NCBI GenBank assembly: GCA_963837425.1
Contig: CAWINH010000012.1
Coordinates: 1-64,000, forward strand
Source of the DNA: CAWINH01 sp963837425
GTDB taxonomy: Bacteria > Chloroflexota > Limnocylindria > QHBO01
Reading direction: 5' to 3'
DNA: 64,000 bases
Positions 1-8,053 of this stretch are shown piece after piece. The notes below the pieces were generated by a model. The model made no database searches. It worked only from the letters and a program-made list of their open reading frames with translations, and was not told the DNA's origin. Position 1 is the stretch's first letter. Each line of letters opens with the position of its first letter. Position numbers and translations under genes: made by a program.

Positions 1-241
1 CCCCGGGGAGGTGACCCACGACCAGGTCCCCGAGGCGCGAGTCATCCGCGCCGGGGTCATGAGCACGCCGCTCGACCGTAGCGCCCATCTCGCTCAGGGC
101 GGCCTCCACCAGGTCGGCGATCCGGTTCACGCCGTCCGGGGTGTAGGACCCGGAGTCGACGTTCACCATCTCACGGAGCTCGCGCTCGTAGCGATCGAGG
201 CGCGCGAGGACCGCGTCATGAAGCGTCGACGGGGGCGGCAT
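1..241 (-). CDS. M20-family metallopeptidase, N-terminal part (cut by window edge)
   Basis: The minus strand is open from an ATG at 241 to the window edge (80 codons). The peptide has the typical start of carboxypeptidase-G2-like M20 enzymes: an N-terminal helix, then 'VNVDSGSYTPDGVNRIADLV' and 'LSEMGATVERR' (compare the family pattern of 'S.T.D..GVN..A.....L...G'). The zinc ligands lie beyond the edge, so activity cannot be judged. It is divergent from the Mur-ligase gene with only 24 bp between the two start codons. Its place beside cyanophycin genes suggests a role in cleaving dipeptides released from cyanophycin, but that is inference; a general aminoacylase or carboxypeptidase is equally possible. 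Confidence 0.7.
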   Translation of the reverse strand, partial: MPPPSTLHDAVLARLDRYERELREMVNVDSGSYTPDGVNRIADLVEAALSEMGATVERRAHDPGADDSRLGDLVVGHLPG

Positions 242-250
242 GGGCGCGTG

Positions 251-258
251 AGTATACT
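251..258. promoter_or_regulatory. Palindromic -10 box shared by two divergent genes
   Basis: The octamer AGTATACT is its own reverse complement, so a TATACT hexamer is read on both strands. On the plus strand it ends 7 nt before the ATG at 266; on the minus strand it ends 9 nt before the ATG at 241. No Shine-Dalgarno fits in this space, so both transcripts would start at or within a few bases of the start codon. Confidence 0.5.
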
Positions 259-265
259 GCCCGCC

Positions 266-1882
266 ATGCCCGAAGGCCCGCAGTCGGGAGCCGATGTCGA
301 GCTGCTCGAGCTGCGCGTGCTGGACGGTCCGAACCGGTTCTTCGCCGTCCCCGCCGTGAAGCTCGAGTTCGGCGCCGAACGCCGGGGCGCGGCCGCCGAG
401 GTGGCGCAGGTCGCCGGCGAGGCAGTCCGGGCAATGCACCGCGCCCTCGACCTCCGGCCCCCGCGCATCACCCGCCGCGACTCGGTCGACGGCATGCGCG
501 CGGTCGTGGCCTTTCCGTGGCGGCGCCGGGCGATCTCCCAGGCGGTCGCGGCCGCCGCTGCGCGCGTCGCGCTCGGGACGTCGACCGAGCGTCGAGAGCT
601 GCGAGGACTGCGGGCGACAGCGGCCGGCCCGCTCTCGACGCTGCCCCGGCCGCGGATCCCGGTCGTGGCGATCACCGGGACGAACGGGAAGAGCACCACG
701 ACCCGTCTCGTCGCGCACATCGCGCAACGGGCCGGACTGCGTGTCGGCATGACGAACTCGGACGGGATCTACCTCGACGGGCGACTTGCCGAGGCGGGTG
801 ACTGGACCGGCTTCGGCGGGGCGGGGCGGGTCCTGGCCGAAGGCGGGCTGGACGTCGCGGTGCTCGAGACAGCCCGTGGCGGGATCCTGCTGCGCGGGAT
901 CGGCTATGCGGCGAACGACGTGGCGGTCGTGACCAACGTGAGCGCGGACCACCTTGGGCTGCAGGGGATCGACACCCTCGAGGAGCTGGCGGAGGTGAAG
1001 GGGGCGATCGTGCGCATCACCCGGCGATCCGGCTGGACGGTGCTCAACGCCGAGGATCCGCTCGTGTGGGCGATGCGGCGTCAAACGCGAGCCGGCTGGT
1101 ACGCCTTCTCGCTCGACCCCGACCTGCCGCAGGTGACCGAGGCGCTGGATCGCGGAGGCCGTGCGGCGGTCCTGCGCGACGGCCGGCTGGTCCTTCTGCG
1201 TGCGGGTCGACGGCCGGTCAGCCTCGCGCTCGCGGAAGAGCTGCCGGTCACCTTTGCGGGGCTGTCGCGCTACAACGTCGCAAACGCGCTCGCCGCCGCG
1301 GCGGCGGCGGACGCGCTCGGTGTGCCGTCGGCGCGGATCTCGAGCGGCCTGCGGAGCTTCGTCCAGGACTCGGACGGGAACCCCGGCCGCCTCAACCTCT
1401 ACGAGCGCAAGGGCGTGTACGTCCTGGTCGATTTCGCCCATAACCCCGCGGGCCTGGCCGGGCTGCTCGATGTCTGCCGTGCCACCGCGGCGGCGGGGAG
1501 CGGGCGCCGCGGTCGCGTGCGCCTGGCGATGGGAACGGCGGGGGACCGGACCGATGACATTCTCCGCGAGCTCGGCGTCCTTGCCGGACGGGGCGCGGAC
1601 GACCTCCTCATCGCGGAGAAGCTGGGCTATCTCCGCGGCCGCGACCGATCCGGGATGAACGCGCTGCTTCGCGAGGGCGCGGCCGCAGGCGGGTACCGTG
1701 GCACGATCGAGGCCGAACCGAATGAGCTGACGGCGCTCCAGCGGTTGCTGGGCCGTGCCCGCCGTGGCGACGTCTGCGCCGTGATGAGCCACGCCGAGCG
1801 TGCCGCGATCTTCGCCTGGCTCCCGGCGAACGGGTTCGCGCCGGTCCCGCCCGAGCGTCTGCGACAGATCCTCTCCGGCTAG
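266..1882 (+). CDS. Mur ligase family protein, cyanophycin-synthetase-like N and M domains without ATP-grasp
   Basis: 538 aa. Residues 11-60 resemble the N-terminal domain of cyanophycin synthetase ('LELRVLDGPNRFFAVPAVKL' here, against 'IVETRVYRGPNYWSYEPAIK' in the neighbouring CphA). The Mur ligase domain begins near residue 131 with the P-loop GTNGKST (138-144) and runs to the C-terminus. The roughly 250-residue ATP-grasp domain present in CphA is missing; a short linker joins the two parts. The HxxEH motif of the CphA N-domain is also absent. In CphA the Mur-like domain ligates arginine to aspartate side chains, so this protein could do only that type of ligation; its real substrate is unknown. 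The ATG at 266 is chosen because upstream codons do not match the family and a TATACT box ends 7 nt before it. Its stop interlocks with the cphA stop in CTAG. Confidence 0.8.
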   Translation: MPEGPQSGADVELLELRVLDGPNRFFAVPAVKLEFGAERRGAAAEVAQVAGEAVRAMHRALDLRPPRITRRDSVDGMRAVVAFPWRRRAISQAVAAAAARVALGTSTERRELRGLRATAAGPLSTLPRPRIPVVAITGTNGKSTTTRLVAHIAQRAGLRVGMTNSDGIYLDGRLAEAGDWTGFGGAGRVLAEGGLDVAVLETARGGILLRGIGYAANDVAVVTNVSADHLGLQGIDTLEELAEVKGAIVRITRRSGWTVLNAEDPLVWAMRRQTRAGWYAFSLDPDLPQVTEALDRGGRAAVLRDGRLVLLRAGRRPVSLALAEELPVTFAGLSRYNVANALAAAAAADALGVPSARISSGLRSFVQDSDGNPGRLNLYERKGVYVLVDFAHNPAGLAGLLDVCRATAAAGSGRRGRVRLAMGTAGDRTDDILRELGVLAGRGADDLLIAEKLGYLRGRDRSGMNALLREGAAAGGYRGTIEAEPNELTALQRLLGRARRGDVCAVMSHAERAAIFAWLPANGFAPVPPERLRQILSG

Positions 1883-4710
1883 TCGGGCTCGTCTCCAGGG
1901 TCGCCGAGGTCGGTGACCGCGCGCATTCCGGTCCCCGCCGTGCTGGCGGCGCCGTGCTGGCGCCGCTGGAGCTCCTTCCACACTTCATTGGGGTGGTCCA
2001 CGCAGACCACCAGCAGGTCGCCGTCCCGTCCGCGATCGAGGGCGTGTCGCGTGGCGTCGAGCTCATCGAGGACGATTTCCACCTCGCCGCACCGCGCGCC
2101 GTCCGCCATCGCCCCGCGCACGCCGCGCTCGATCAGCGCCGCGGTCTCGCCTCGCGGGCGGCCCCGGGCGTTCGCATCCTCGCGCACCACGATGCTGTCG
2201 AAGTGGTGCGCAGCGACGCGGCCGAGCTCCACGATGTCGACGTCGCGCCGGTCGCCGGCGGTCGCGACGACCGCCATGAGCCGGCCGCTGACCAACGGGC
2301 GGCTGCCGCCCGCAGTGGGTTGCGCCAGGGCGTTCGCGAACGACCCGAGCGCCTCGAGAGCCGGCGGATTGTGCGCGTAGTCCACGATCACGCGACAGCC
2401 ATCCAGCTCGAACATGTTCAGCCGACCCGGGGCCATGAAGTAGCTCGTCGTGAAGGTTCGCAGCCCCTGCCGAATGTCATGGAGGTGCGCGCCCGCTGCC
2501 CAGGCCGCCGCCGCGGCGGCGAGCGCGTTCTGAACGTTCATCCGGGCTCGACCCTCGAAGGTCGCAGGCAGCAGGTGCGTCCAGACCAGCGGCATGTTCT
2601 TCCGCCCGTGGCGAAGGACGATCATCTCGCCGTTTCGCCCCTCCTCGAGCGTGACCGCCCGGCGACCGCGGGACGCCTGACGCCGGATCAGCTCGTTGTC
2701 CGGATCCATGCTGAAGTAGATCACCGATCCCGAGCAGTGACGGGCCATGCCGGCCACCAGCGGATCGTCGGCGTTGAGGACGGCCGTCCCCGAGCGGGGC
2801 ACGGCCTCCACCACGACTTGCTTGACGGCCGCCAGCTGGCGCATGGAGGTGATGCCGCCGAGGCCGAGGTGGTCGCCGCTGATGTTCAGGACCACCGCGA
2901 CGTCGTTGCGCTGGTAGCCGAGCCCCTCGCGGAGAATGCCGCCGCGCGCGACCTCGAAGACCGCGAAGTCGACCCGCGGGTTCTGCAGCACGGTCGAGGC
3001 TGAGCGCGGGCCGCTCATGTCGCCTCGCCGCATGAGCCGGCCGTCGACGAAGATCCCGTCGGTGCTGGTCATGCCGACCTTGCGCCCCATGCCCTTCATG
3101 ATGTGGGTGACCATCCGCGCGGTCGTCGTCTTGCCGTTCGTGCCGGTGACCGCGACGATCGGGATTCGCGACGGGGATCCGGGCGGGAAGAGCATGTCGA
3201 GGACCGGCTTGGCGACATACTGCGGCTCGCCCTCGGTGGGATTGGTGTGCATTCGGAAGCCCGGTGCGGCGTTGACCTCAACGACTCCACCGCCGGTCTC
3301 CCGCACCGGCACCCCGATGTCCGGGCAGATGACGTCGATGCCCGCGATGTCGAGGCCCACGACCCGAGCCGCCTGCTCGGCCATCTCGGCGTTGTCTGGA
3401 TGGATCTCCTCGGTCCGGTCGATGCTGATGCCGCCGGTCGACATGTTGCCGGTCCGCTTCAGAAAGAGGCGCACGCCGTGGGGCGGGACGTCGCTCAGCT
3501 CGTAGTCCTGCTCGCGCGCATAGGCAATCGACTCTTCGTCGACCTTGATCCGGGTCAGAACCTTCTCGTGGCCGATCCCGCGGCGGGGGTCGGCGTTCGT
3601 GATCTCGACGAGCTCCGCAACGGAGTGCTCACCGTCGCCAACGACGTGCGCCGGGACGCGCTGGGCCACGGCCCGCAGCACGCCGTCGATGACCAGGCAG
3701 CGATAGTCGTTTCCGGCCAGGAAGCTCTCGACGACGACGCCTCCGCCTCGCGACTCGCCGCGGGCGAAATCGTAGGCGGCGCGGACGCCGGCCTCGTCGC
3801 CGAGGTTGAGCCCAACCCCGCGACCGTGGTTGCCATCGAGGGGCTTGACGGCAACCGGAAAGCCAATGGACGCCGCGGCGGCCGCGGCGCTGTCGGCAGA
3901 GCGCACGACCTCGGAGTGCGGGACCGGGACTCCGGTGGCCGCCAGCAGCTTGTTCGTCAGCTTCTTGTCCGACGCGATGTCCACTCCGAGGGAGCTGGTC
4001 TGGCTGGTCATCGTGGCCCGGATGCGTTGCTGGTGGACGCCATGCCCGAGCTGTACGAGCGACTGCTCGTTGAGCCGGATCCAGGGGATGTCGCGGAGGG
4101 CGGCCTCGTCGACGAGGGCCTGGGTCGAGGGGCCAAAGGCCGCTCGCTCGGCGAGGAGGACGAGCTGCTCGAACGCATCGGCGAAGTCGAATCCCGCTTC
4201 GGGGCTGACGAGGTGGTTGACGATCCTGACCGCCAACCGGCCGGCGGCAAGCCCCACGCTCTCCTCGCCGAAGCTGTAGACGACGTGGTAGCGGCCGGGA
4301 TCACCGGTACTCCGCGTCTTGCCGCGCCCCACCTCGGTTCCCGCGTCACGCTGCAGCTGGAGCGCGATGTGCTCGGCAACGTGCCCGAGCCACGTCCCCT
4401 CCCGCAGGCGCCCCGCGAAGCCGCCCACCTTGCCGGTGCCGCAGGAGTGGTCGGCGATAGCGGGCAGCAGCTCGAGGAGGCGGTCGACGAAGCCGGGAAC
4501 CGTGTTCGACGGGAACTCCTCGAGGACCCCGAGGTCGACGACGAGCTTGATCGCGGGCTCGTAGCTCCAGTAATTCGGGCCGCGGTAGACGCGCGTCTCG
4601 ACGATCCGCAGCTCCGGCGCGGGCTTCTTCCGGCTGCGCCCGGTCCGAGCCTTTGCGCGGGCCTGAGCGGCTTCGGCCCGGGAGCGGCGCGGCCGTGCGA
4701 CCCTGGTCAC
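1879..4710 (-). CDS. cphA: Cyanophycin synthetase
   Basis: 943 aa, somewhat longer than typical CphA because of a basic N-terminal tail of about 30 residues. It builds multi-L-arginyl-poly-L-aspartate in the cytoplasm using ATP. Domains in order: N-domain (about 33-235), ATP-grasp (about 240-485, with 'PVAVKPLDGNHGRGVG' near 285-300) that adds aspartate, and a Mur-ligase-like domain (about 515-943) with P-loop GTNGKTT at 523-529 that adds arginine. The N-domain carries HVAEH at 110-114, an HxxEH motif matching the primer-generating hydrolytic site described in some CphA enzymes. The start codon overlaps the cyanophycinase stop as ATGA, so the two are translationally coupled. Identification is firm; chain-length properties cannot be seen. 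Confidence 0.96.
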   Translation of the reverse strand: MTRVARPRRSRAEAAQARAKARTGRSRKKPAPELRIVETRVYRGPNYWSYEPAIKLVVDLGVLEEFPSNTVPGFVDRLLELLPAIADHSCGTGKVGGFAGRLREGTWLGHVAEHIALQLQRDAGTEVGRGKTRSTGDPGRYHVVYSFGEESVGLAAGRLAVRIVNHLVSPEAGFDFADAFEQLVLLAERAAFGPSTQALVDEAALRDIPWIRLNEQSLVQLGHGVHQQRIRATMTSQTSSLGVDIASDKKLTNKLLAATGVPVPHSEVVRSADSAAAAAASIGFPVAVKPLDGNHGRGVGLNLGDEAGVRAAYDFARGESRGGGVVVESFLAGNDYRCLVIDGVLRAVAQRVPAHVVGDGEHSVAELVEITNADPRRGIGHEKVLTRIKVDEESIAYAREQDYELSDVPPHGVRLFLKRTGNMSTGGISIDRTEEIHPDNAEMAEQAARVVGLDIAGIDVICPDIGVPVRETGGGVVEVNAAPGFRMHTNPTEGEPQYVAKPVLDMLFPPGSPSRIPIVAVTGTNGKTTTARMVTHIMKGMGRKVGMTSTDGIFVDGRLMRRGDMSGPRSASTVLQNPRVDFAVFEVARGGILREGLGYQRNDVAVVLNISGDHLGLGGITSMRQLAAVKQVVVEAVPRSGTAVLNADDPLVAGMARHCSGSVIYFSMDPDNELIRRQASRGRRAVTLEEGRNGEMIVLRHGRKNMPLVWTHLLPATFEGRARMNVQNALAAAAAAWAAGAHLHDIRQGLRTFTTSYFMAPGRLNMFELDGCRVIVDYAHNPPALEALGSFANALAQPTAGGSRPLVSGRLMAVVATAGDRRDVDIVELGRVAAHHFDSIVVREDANARGRPRGETAALIERGVRGAMADGARCGEVEIVLDELDATRHALDRGRDGDLLVVCVDHPNEVWKELQRRQHGAASTAGTGMRAVTDLGDPGDEPD

Positions 4711-5696
4711 TCGCTCGCCTCCTCGTGCCGCTGAGCGCGGACCGCTCGGCGTCGTGCCCGCTCGGGCGCCGTGTCGTCTGCGCCCTCGGCCGCGACGCGC
4801 CGGATCAGGCGCCTGGTCCGCTCGGAGGCGGACTGCATCTGCCGGAGCTCTCGCTCGCTGGCAGAAACGGGCCGCAGGGGGGCCAGCAGCCGGCGCCTGC
4901 GCAGGTCGAATCGGTAGCCGGAGGGGATCGAGTGCAGGATGACGCCCGAGACCATGATCGGCCGGTGTCGCTTCACCTCGTAGGCATCGGTCTGCAGACG
5001 GGCGGGATCCAGGATCGTCACCGACCCCCTGCCCAGCACCTCGCCGATGCTCGCCGGACTGACGAGCAGCGCTGTGTCCTCGTCGATGCCGATCCCGAGC
5101 AGCGAGGGTGACTGGGCAATGAGCGCCAGCAGTCGCCCGAGCCGATGCCGCTCCTCGAAATGCTGGTCGACGATCACTCCCGGCAGCAGCCCGAGCCCGG
5201 CGCTCATCTGGGTCATGCGCTGCTTCGGGGTTGCCCCGCTCGTGCCAAAGGCGACCATGTGCTCGCTGATGGCCGATGCTCCGGCGCTGGTGCCGGCGAC
5301 GATCGCCCCGTGCCGATGGCGCTCGGCAATGACGCGACCGAGTCCGGTCCCGCCGATGACGCTCGAGAGCCGGAGCTGGTTGCCGCCGGTCATGAAGACG
5401 CCGGTCGCGTCGGCGACCGCGGCGATGACGTCCGCCCGGTTCGCCTCCTCGCGGGACAACGGCCGGAGCCCACGGACGTCCGGGATGCCGAGCTGGCCGA
5501 AGATCGACTGATACAGCTCGGTCGCCTCGTCACCGAGGGACGAGGCGGTCGAGATCACAGCAACCCGGCCCTCTCCGCCGCCGGCCAGCGCCGCGAAGCG
5601 CGTGAGGATCTGGCGATGCCGGAGCTTGTCCTCGGCGCCTCCGATGAGGAGCAGGTGACCGGCACGCGAGGTCGGAGGGCGAGGGCTTGCGACCAT
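4707..5696 (-). CDS. cphB: Cyanophycinase (peptidase family S51)
   Basis: 329 aa from the ATG at 5696. It hydrolyses cyanophycin to beta-Asp-Arg dipeptides. The serine nucleophile motif is GTSAGAS (135-141, Ser137), preceded by 'FMTGGNQLRL', both family hallmarks; the fold start 'LLLIGGAEDK' is also present. The C-terminus has an extra charged helix of about 60 residues rich in Arg and Glu. An alternative ATG five codons upstream (5711) lies inside the likely -10 box TATGCT (5712-5707), so the later start is preferred. It is the first gene of a two-gene operon with cphA, which puts synthesis and breakdown of the polymer under one promoter. Absence of a visible signal peptide fits the intracellular type. 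Confidence 0.95.
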   Translation of the reverse strand: MVASPRPPTSRAGHLLLIGGAEDKLRHRQILTRFAALAGGGEGRVAVISTASSLGDEATELYQSIFGQLGIPDVRGLRPLSREEANRADVIAAVADATGVFMTGGNQLRLSSVIGGTGLGRVIAERHRHGAIVAGTSAGASAISEHMVAFGTSGATPKQRMTQMSAGLGLLPGVIVDQHFEERHRLGRLLALIAQSPSLLGIGIDEDTALLVSPASIGEVLGRGSVTILDPARLQTDAYEVKRHRPIMVSGVILHSIPSGYRFDLRRRRLLAPLRPVSASERELRQMQSASERTRRLIRRVAAEGADDTAPERARRRAVRAQRHEEASE

Positions 5697-5706
5697 CGTG
5701 TTCGGC

Positions 5707-5754
5707 AGCATACCAATGTGGGTCGGAGGCCAGCGCTCCGCTAGACTCGATCGG
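5707..5754. promoter_or_regulatory. Divergent near-leaderless promoters for cphB and the J-domain gene
   Basis: Minus strand: TATGCT at 5712-5707 ends 10 nt before the cphB ATG at 5696. Plus strand: TAGACT at 5742-5747 ends 7 nt before the ATG at 5755. Neither start has a Shine-Dalgarno in range. Confidence 0.45.
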
Positions 5755-6909
5755 ATGGAGGAGCGCGCGGCCCCCGAATCACTGAGAACCGAGATGCGCG
5801 ACTACTACGCGATCCTCGGCGCCGACCCCTCGTCGACCGTCGCGGAGCTGCGTGCGGCGTTTCGCGACGCGGTCCTGCGGCACCACCCGGATCGAAGCCC
5901 GACCGGCGCGCTGGCCACACGGCGGACGTCGATTCTGAATCGGGCCTGGAGCGAGCTGCGCGACCCGTTGCGCAGGCTCCACTACGACCATGCCCTCGAG
6001 GCCGGCTCGGCGGCGTTGCTCCCGTGGCCGTTGGAGCCCCACGAGGCAGCGGTGCCGCCCCGCCGGGTGCGGGCGCGGCCGGAGGCCGCCGCCACGAGCC
6101 GCTGGCACATGCCGCAGTGGCGGTCGGTGGCCGGGTTCCGGATTCCGGCCGACGTTTTCCTGGCGGGCCCGGCGGCCCAGCATGCGTGGATTGTCAGCCA
6201 CCACGTGGCCGGCGAGGACTGGCGCGACCATAACGAGGTCTACTGGCTGCGCTACGCGGCCGGCTACTACCGCGGTCGGAACCTCGTCGACGACTGGGTC
6301 GGAGCCCTCGAGCGCCTCGTCGACCTCGACCGCTCGTATGACACGCTCGTGCAGGCCGATCTGCGCGCGGCCTACGTCGCGACCGGGCAGCAGCTCCGCG
6401 GCGTGGCCGTCCTTCGCGAGGTCGCCGAGCGGTATCCGGCCGGCACGCTGCAGCGCAGGTGGGTCGATCGCGAGCTGCGAGCGCTCCTCGGGGACTTCCG
6501 GGATCGCCGCGTTCGCCGCGGCTCGGCCGACGATCGCGCCGAGGCCGCCGAGCTCCTGCTGAACTACCTCGAGGCGCTCGACATGGAGCCGTCGTTCACC
6601 GACGTGCGGGCCGCGATCCTGGCGCACCGCCGCGCCGGCCACCCGGGGCGGGCCGCCGAGCTGCTCGAGCGGGTCGTCAGCCAGCCGCCGGGCGACCCAG
6701 CACGCTGGTTCAGCATCGTGCAGCTCCTCACCGAGGCGGGGCAGCTCGAGCGCGCCTCGAGGCTGCTGGCCGAGATCGCTCGCGGCGATCACCCGGAGGC
6801 TCTCGATCGTCGGCGGATCGCCGGCGATCCGGCGCGCCGCATCGCCGCGGCGCGCACGCGACTGGTCCGCGCTCGAGAGCGGGCCGCCGCCACGTCCGCC
6901 GCGTCATGA
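5755..6909 (+). CDS. J-domain protein with helical repeat C-terminus
   Basis: 384 aa. Residues 16-70 form a DnaJ domain ('MRDYYAILGADPSSTVAELR') with the HPD tripeptide at 44-46 that stimulates DnaK ATPase. The remaining 300 residues are helical with paired-helix spacing ('EALDMEPSFTDVRAAILAHR', 'AELLERVVS') suggesting TPR-like repeats. There is no Gly/Phe region or zinc finger, so it is not DnaJ itself but a class III co-chaperone that probably brings a particular client to DnaK. The start at 5755 is 7 nt after a TAGACT box and gives a J domain close to the N-terminus. It overlaps the following aminotransferase gene by 4 bp (ATGA), so they are one operon. Confidence 0.85.
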   Translation: MEERAAPESLRTEMRDYYAILGADPSSTVAELRAAFRDAVLRHHPDRSPTGALATRRTSILNRAWSELRDPLRRLHYDHALEAGSAALLPWPLEPHEAAVPPRRVRARPEAAATSRWHMPQWRSVAGFRIPADVFLAGPAAQHAWIVSHHVAGEDWRDHNEVYWLRYAAGYYRGRNLVDDWVGALERLVDLDRSYDTLVQADLRAAYVATGQQLRGVAVLREVAERYPAGTLQRRWVDRELRALLGDFRDRRVRRGSADDRAEAAELLLNYLEALDMEPSFTDVRAAILAHRRAGHPGRAAELLERVVSQPPGDPARWFSIVQLLTEAGQLERASRLLAEIARGDHPEALDRRRIAGDPARRIAAARTRLVRARERAAATSAAS

Positions 6910-8051
6910 GCCCCCGAACCATCGATCCACTCGGGCTGCTCCGCCTGCAGGGGCCGATGGAGCCGTATCCGGTCGAGCCCTCGGACGAGGAGCTCGCGGC
7001 GTCGGTGGGCCTGGCGGTCAAGGACCTGATCCGCTTCGACATGAACACCCTGGGGGGCGGGCCGTTGCCGGGCGCGGTGGCCGGCCTGGCCGCCTTCGAC
7101 GGAGCACGCCTCGTCGAGTACGGCGACCAACGGCTGCGAGCGCTGAGGGGGGCGATCGGCGGGGTGATCGGCGTCGACCCGCGTCGCGTCATTCCGGGCG
7201 CCGGCGCCGATGAGCTGATCCGGCTGTTGACCTCGATCGTGGTCGGGCCGGGCGATGCCGTCCTCGTTCCGGAACCGACGTTCGGGATGTTCGCCGTGGA
7301 GGCGAGGCTGGCCGGTGCCTCAGTCGTCACCGTCGAGCGCGCGTTCCCCGGCGAGCGCCAGCCGGTCGAAGCGCTCCGCGCGGCCGCCGAGGCGTCCGGC
7401 GCACGTCTCGTCTGGCTCTGCTCGCCGAACAACCCGACCGGGGATGCCTATCCGCCCGACGAGGTCGTGCGCCTCGCCGACGGGCTCCGGGCGATCGTCG
7501 CGGTGGACGCCGTCTATCAGGAGTTCGCCGAAGCGTCTCGGAACCTGGCGCCGGAGTCCCTGAGCTTGGCGGGCGCCCAGGCCCAGGTTCCCAACCTCGT
7601 GATCCTGCGCTCGCTGGCCAAGGCCTACGGGCTGGCCGGCGCCCGGATCGGGTATGTCGTGGCGCAGCCCGAGCTGGCAGACCGACTTGACGCGTCGCGG
7701 CTGCCCCTGCCGATCAGCGGGGCGAGCGAGGCCGCCGCGCTCGCCGTGCTGGCCGACCCCGACACCGCCCGTCGGCGTCATCGGCAGATCACCGCGGAGC
7801 GCGATCGCCTGGCGGTGGCGCTTGCCGATCGAGCATGGCTGACGCTGCCATCGGTCACGAACTTCTTTCTCGCGCAACCCCCGGCGCCGCTGAACGCCGG
7901 CAGCCTGGCCGCGACCGTGCTCCGCGACGGCATCGCGGTACGGAGCTACCCGTCAGGCCTGCTCCGGGACTGGCTGCGCATCACGGCCCGCAGCCCCGAG
8001 GACGACGATCGACTGCTGGCGGCGTTCGACGAGGCGAGCGGAACGGCCTGA
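6906..8051 (+). CDS. hisC: Histidinol-phosphate aminotransferase-like PLP enzyme
   Basis: 381 aa, close to the usual length of HisC. It is a class I/II aminotransferase: 'SPNNPTGDAYPP' for cofactor contacts, 'DAVYQEF' for the aspartate/tyrosine pair, and the PLP lysine in 'SLAKAYGLAGARIGY' (Lys239). HisC converts imidazole acetol-phosphate plus glutamate to histidinol-phosphate in histidine synthesis. No other his gene is nearby, and the partner in the operon is a J-domain protein, so another amino-acid aminotransferase (for example CobD-like or aromatic) cannot be excluded. Start overlaps the upstream stop as ATGA. It converges on the M16 gene with a 2-bp gap. Confidence 0.8.
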   Translation: MSPRTIDPLGLLRLQGPMEPYPVEPSDEELAASVGLAVKDLIRFDMNTLGGGPLPGAVAGLAAFDGARLVEYGDQRLRALRGAIGGVIGVDPRRVIPGAGADELIRLLTSIVVGPGDAVLVPEPTFGMFAVEARLAGASVVTVERAFPGERQPVEALRAAAEASGARLVWLCSPNNPTGDAYPPDEVVRLADGLRAIVAVDAVYQEFAEASRNLAPESLSLAGAQAQVPNLVILRSLAKAYGLAGARIGYVVAQPELADRLDASRLPLPISGASEAAALAVLADPDTARRRHRQITAERDRLAVALADRAWLTLPSVTNFFLAQPPAPLNAGSLAATVLRDGIAVRSYPSGLLRDWLRITARSPEDDDRLLAAFDEASGTA

Positions 8052-8053
8052 CC

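Noticed and set aside
3103..4734. Long open frame (543 codons) on the plus strand inside cphA
   Set aside because: Antisense to a firmly identified gene; no motif, no start site, and such shadow frames are normal in high-GC DNA.
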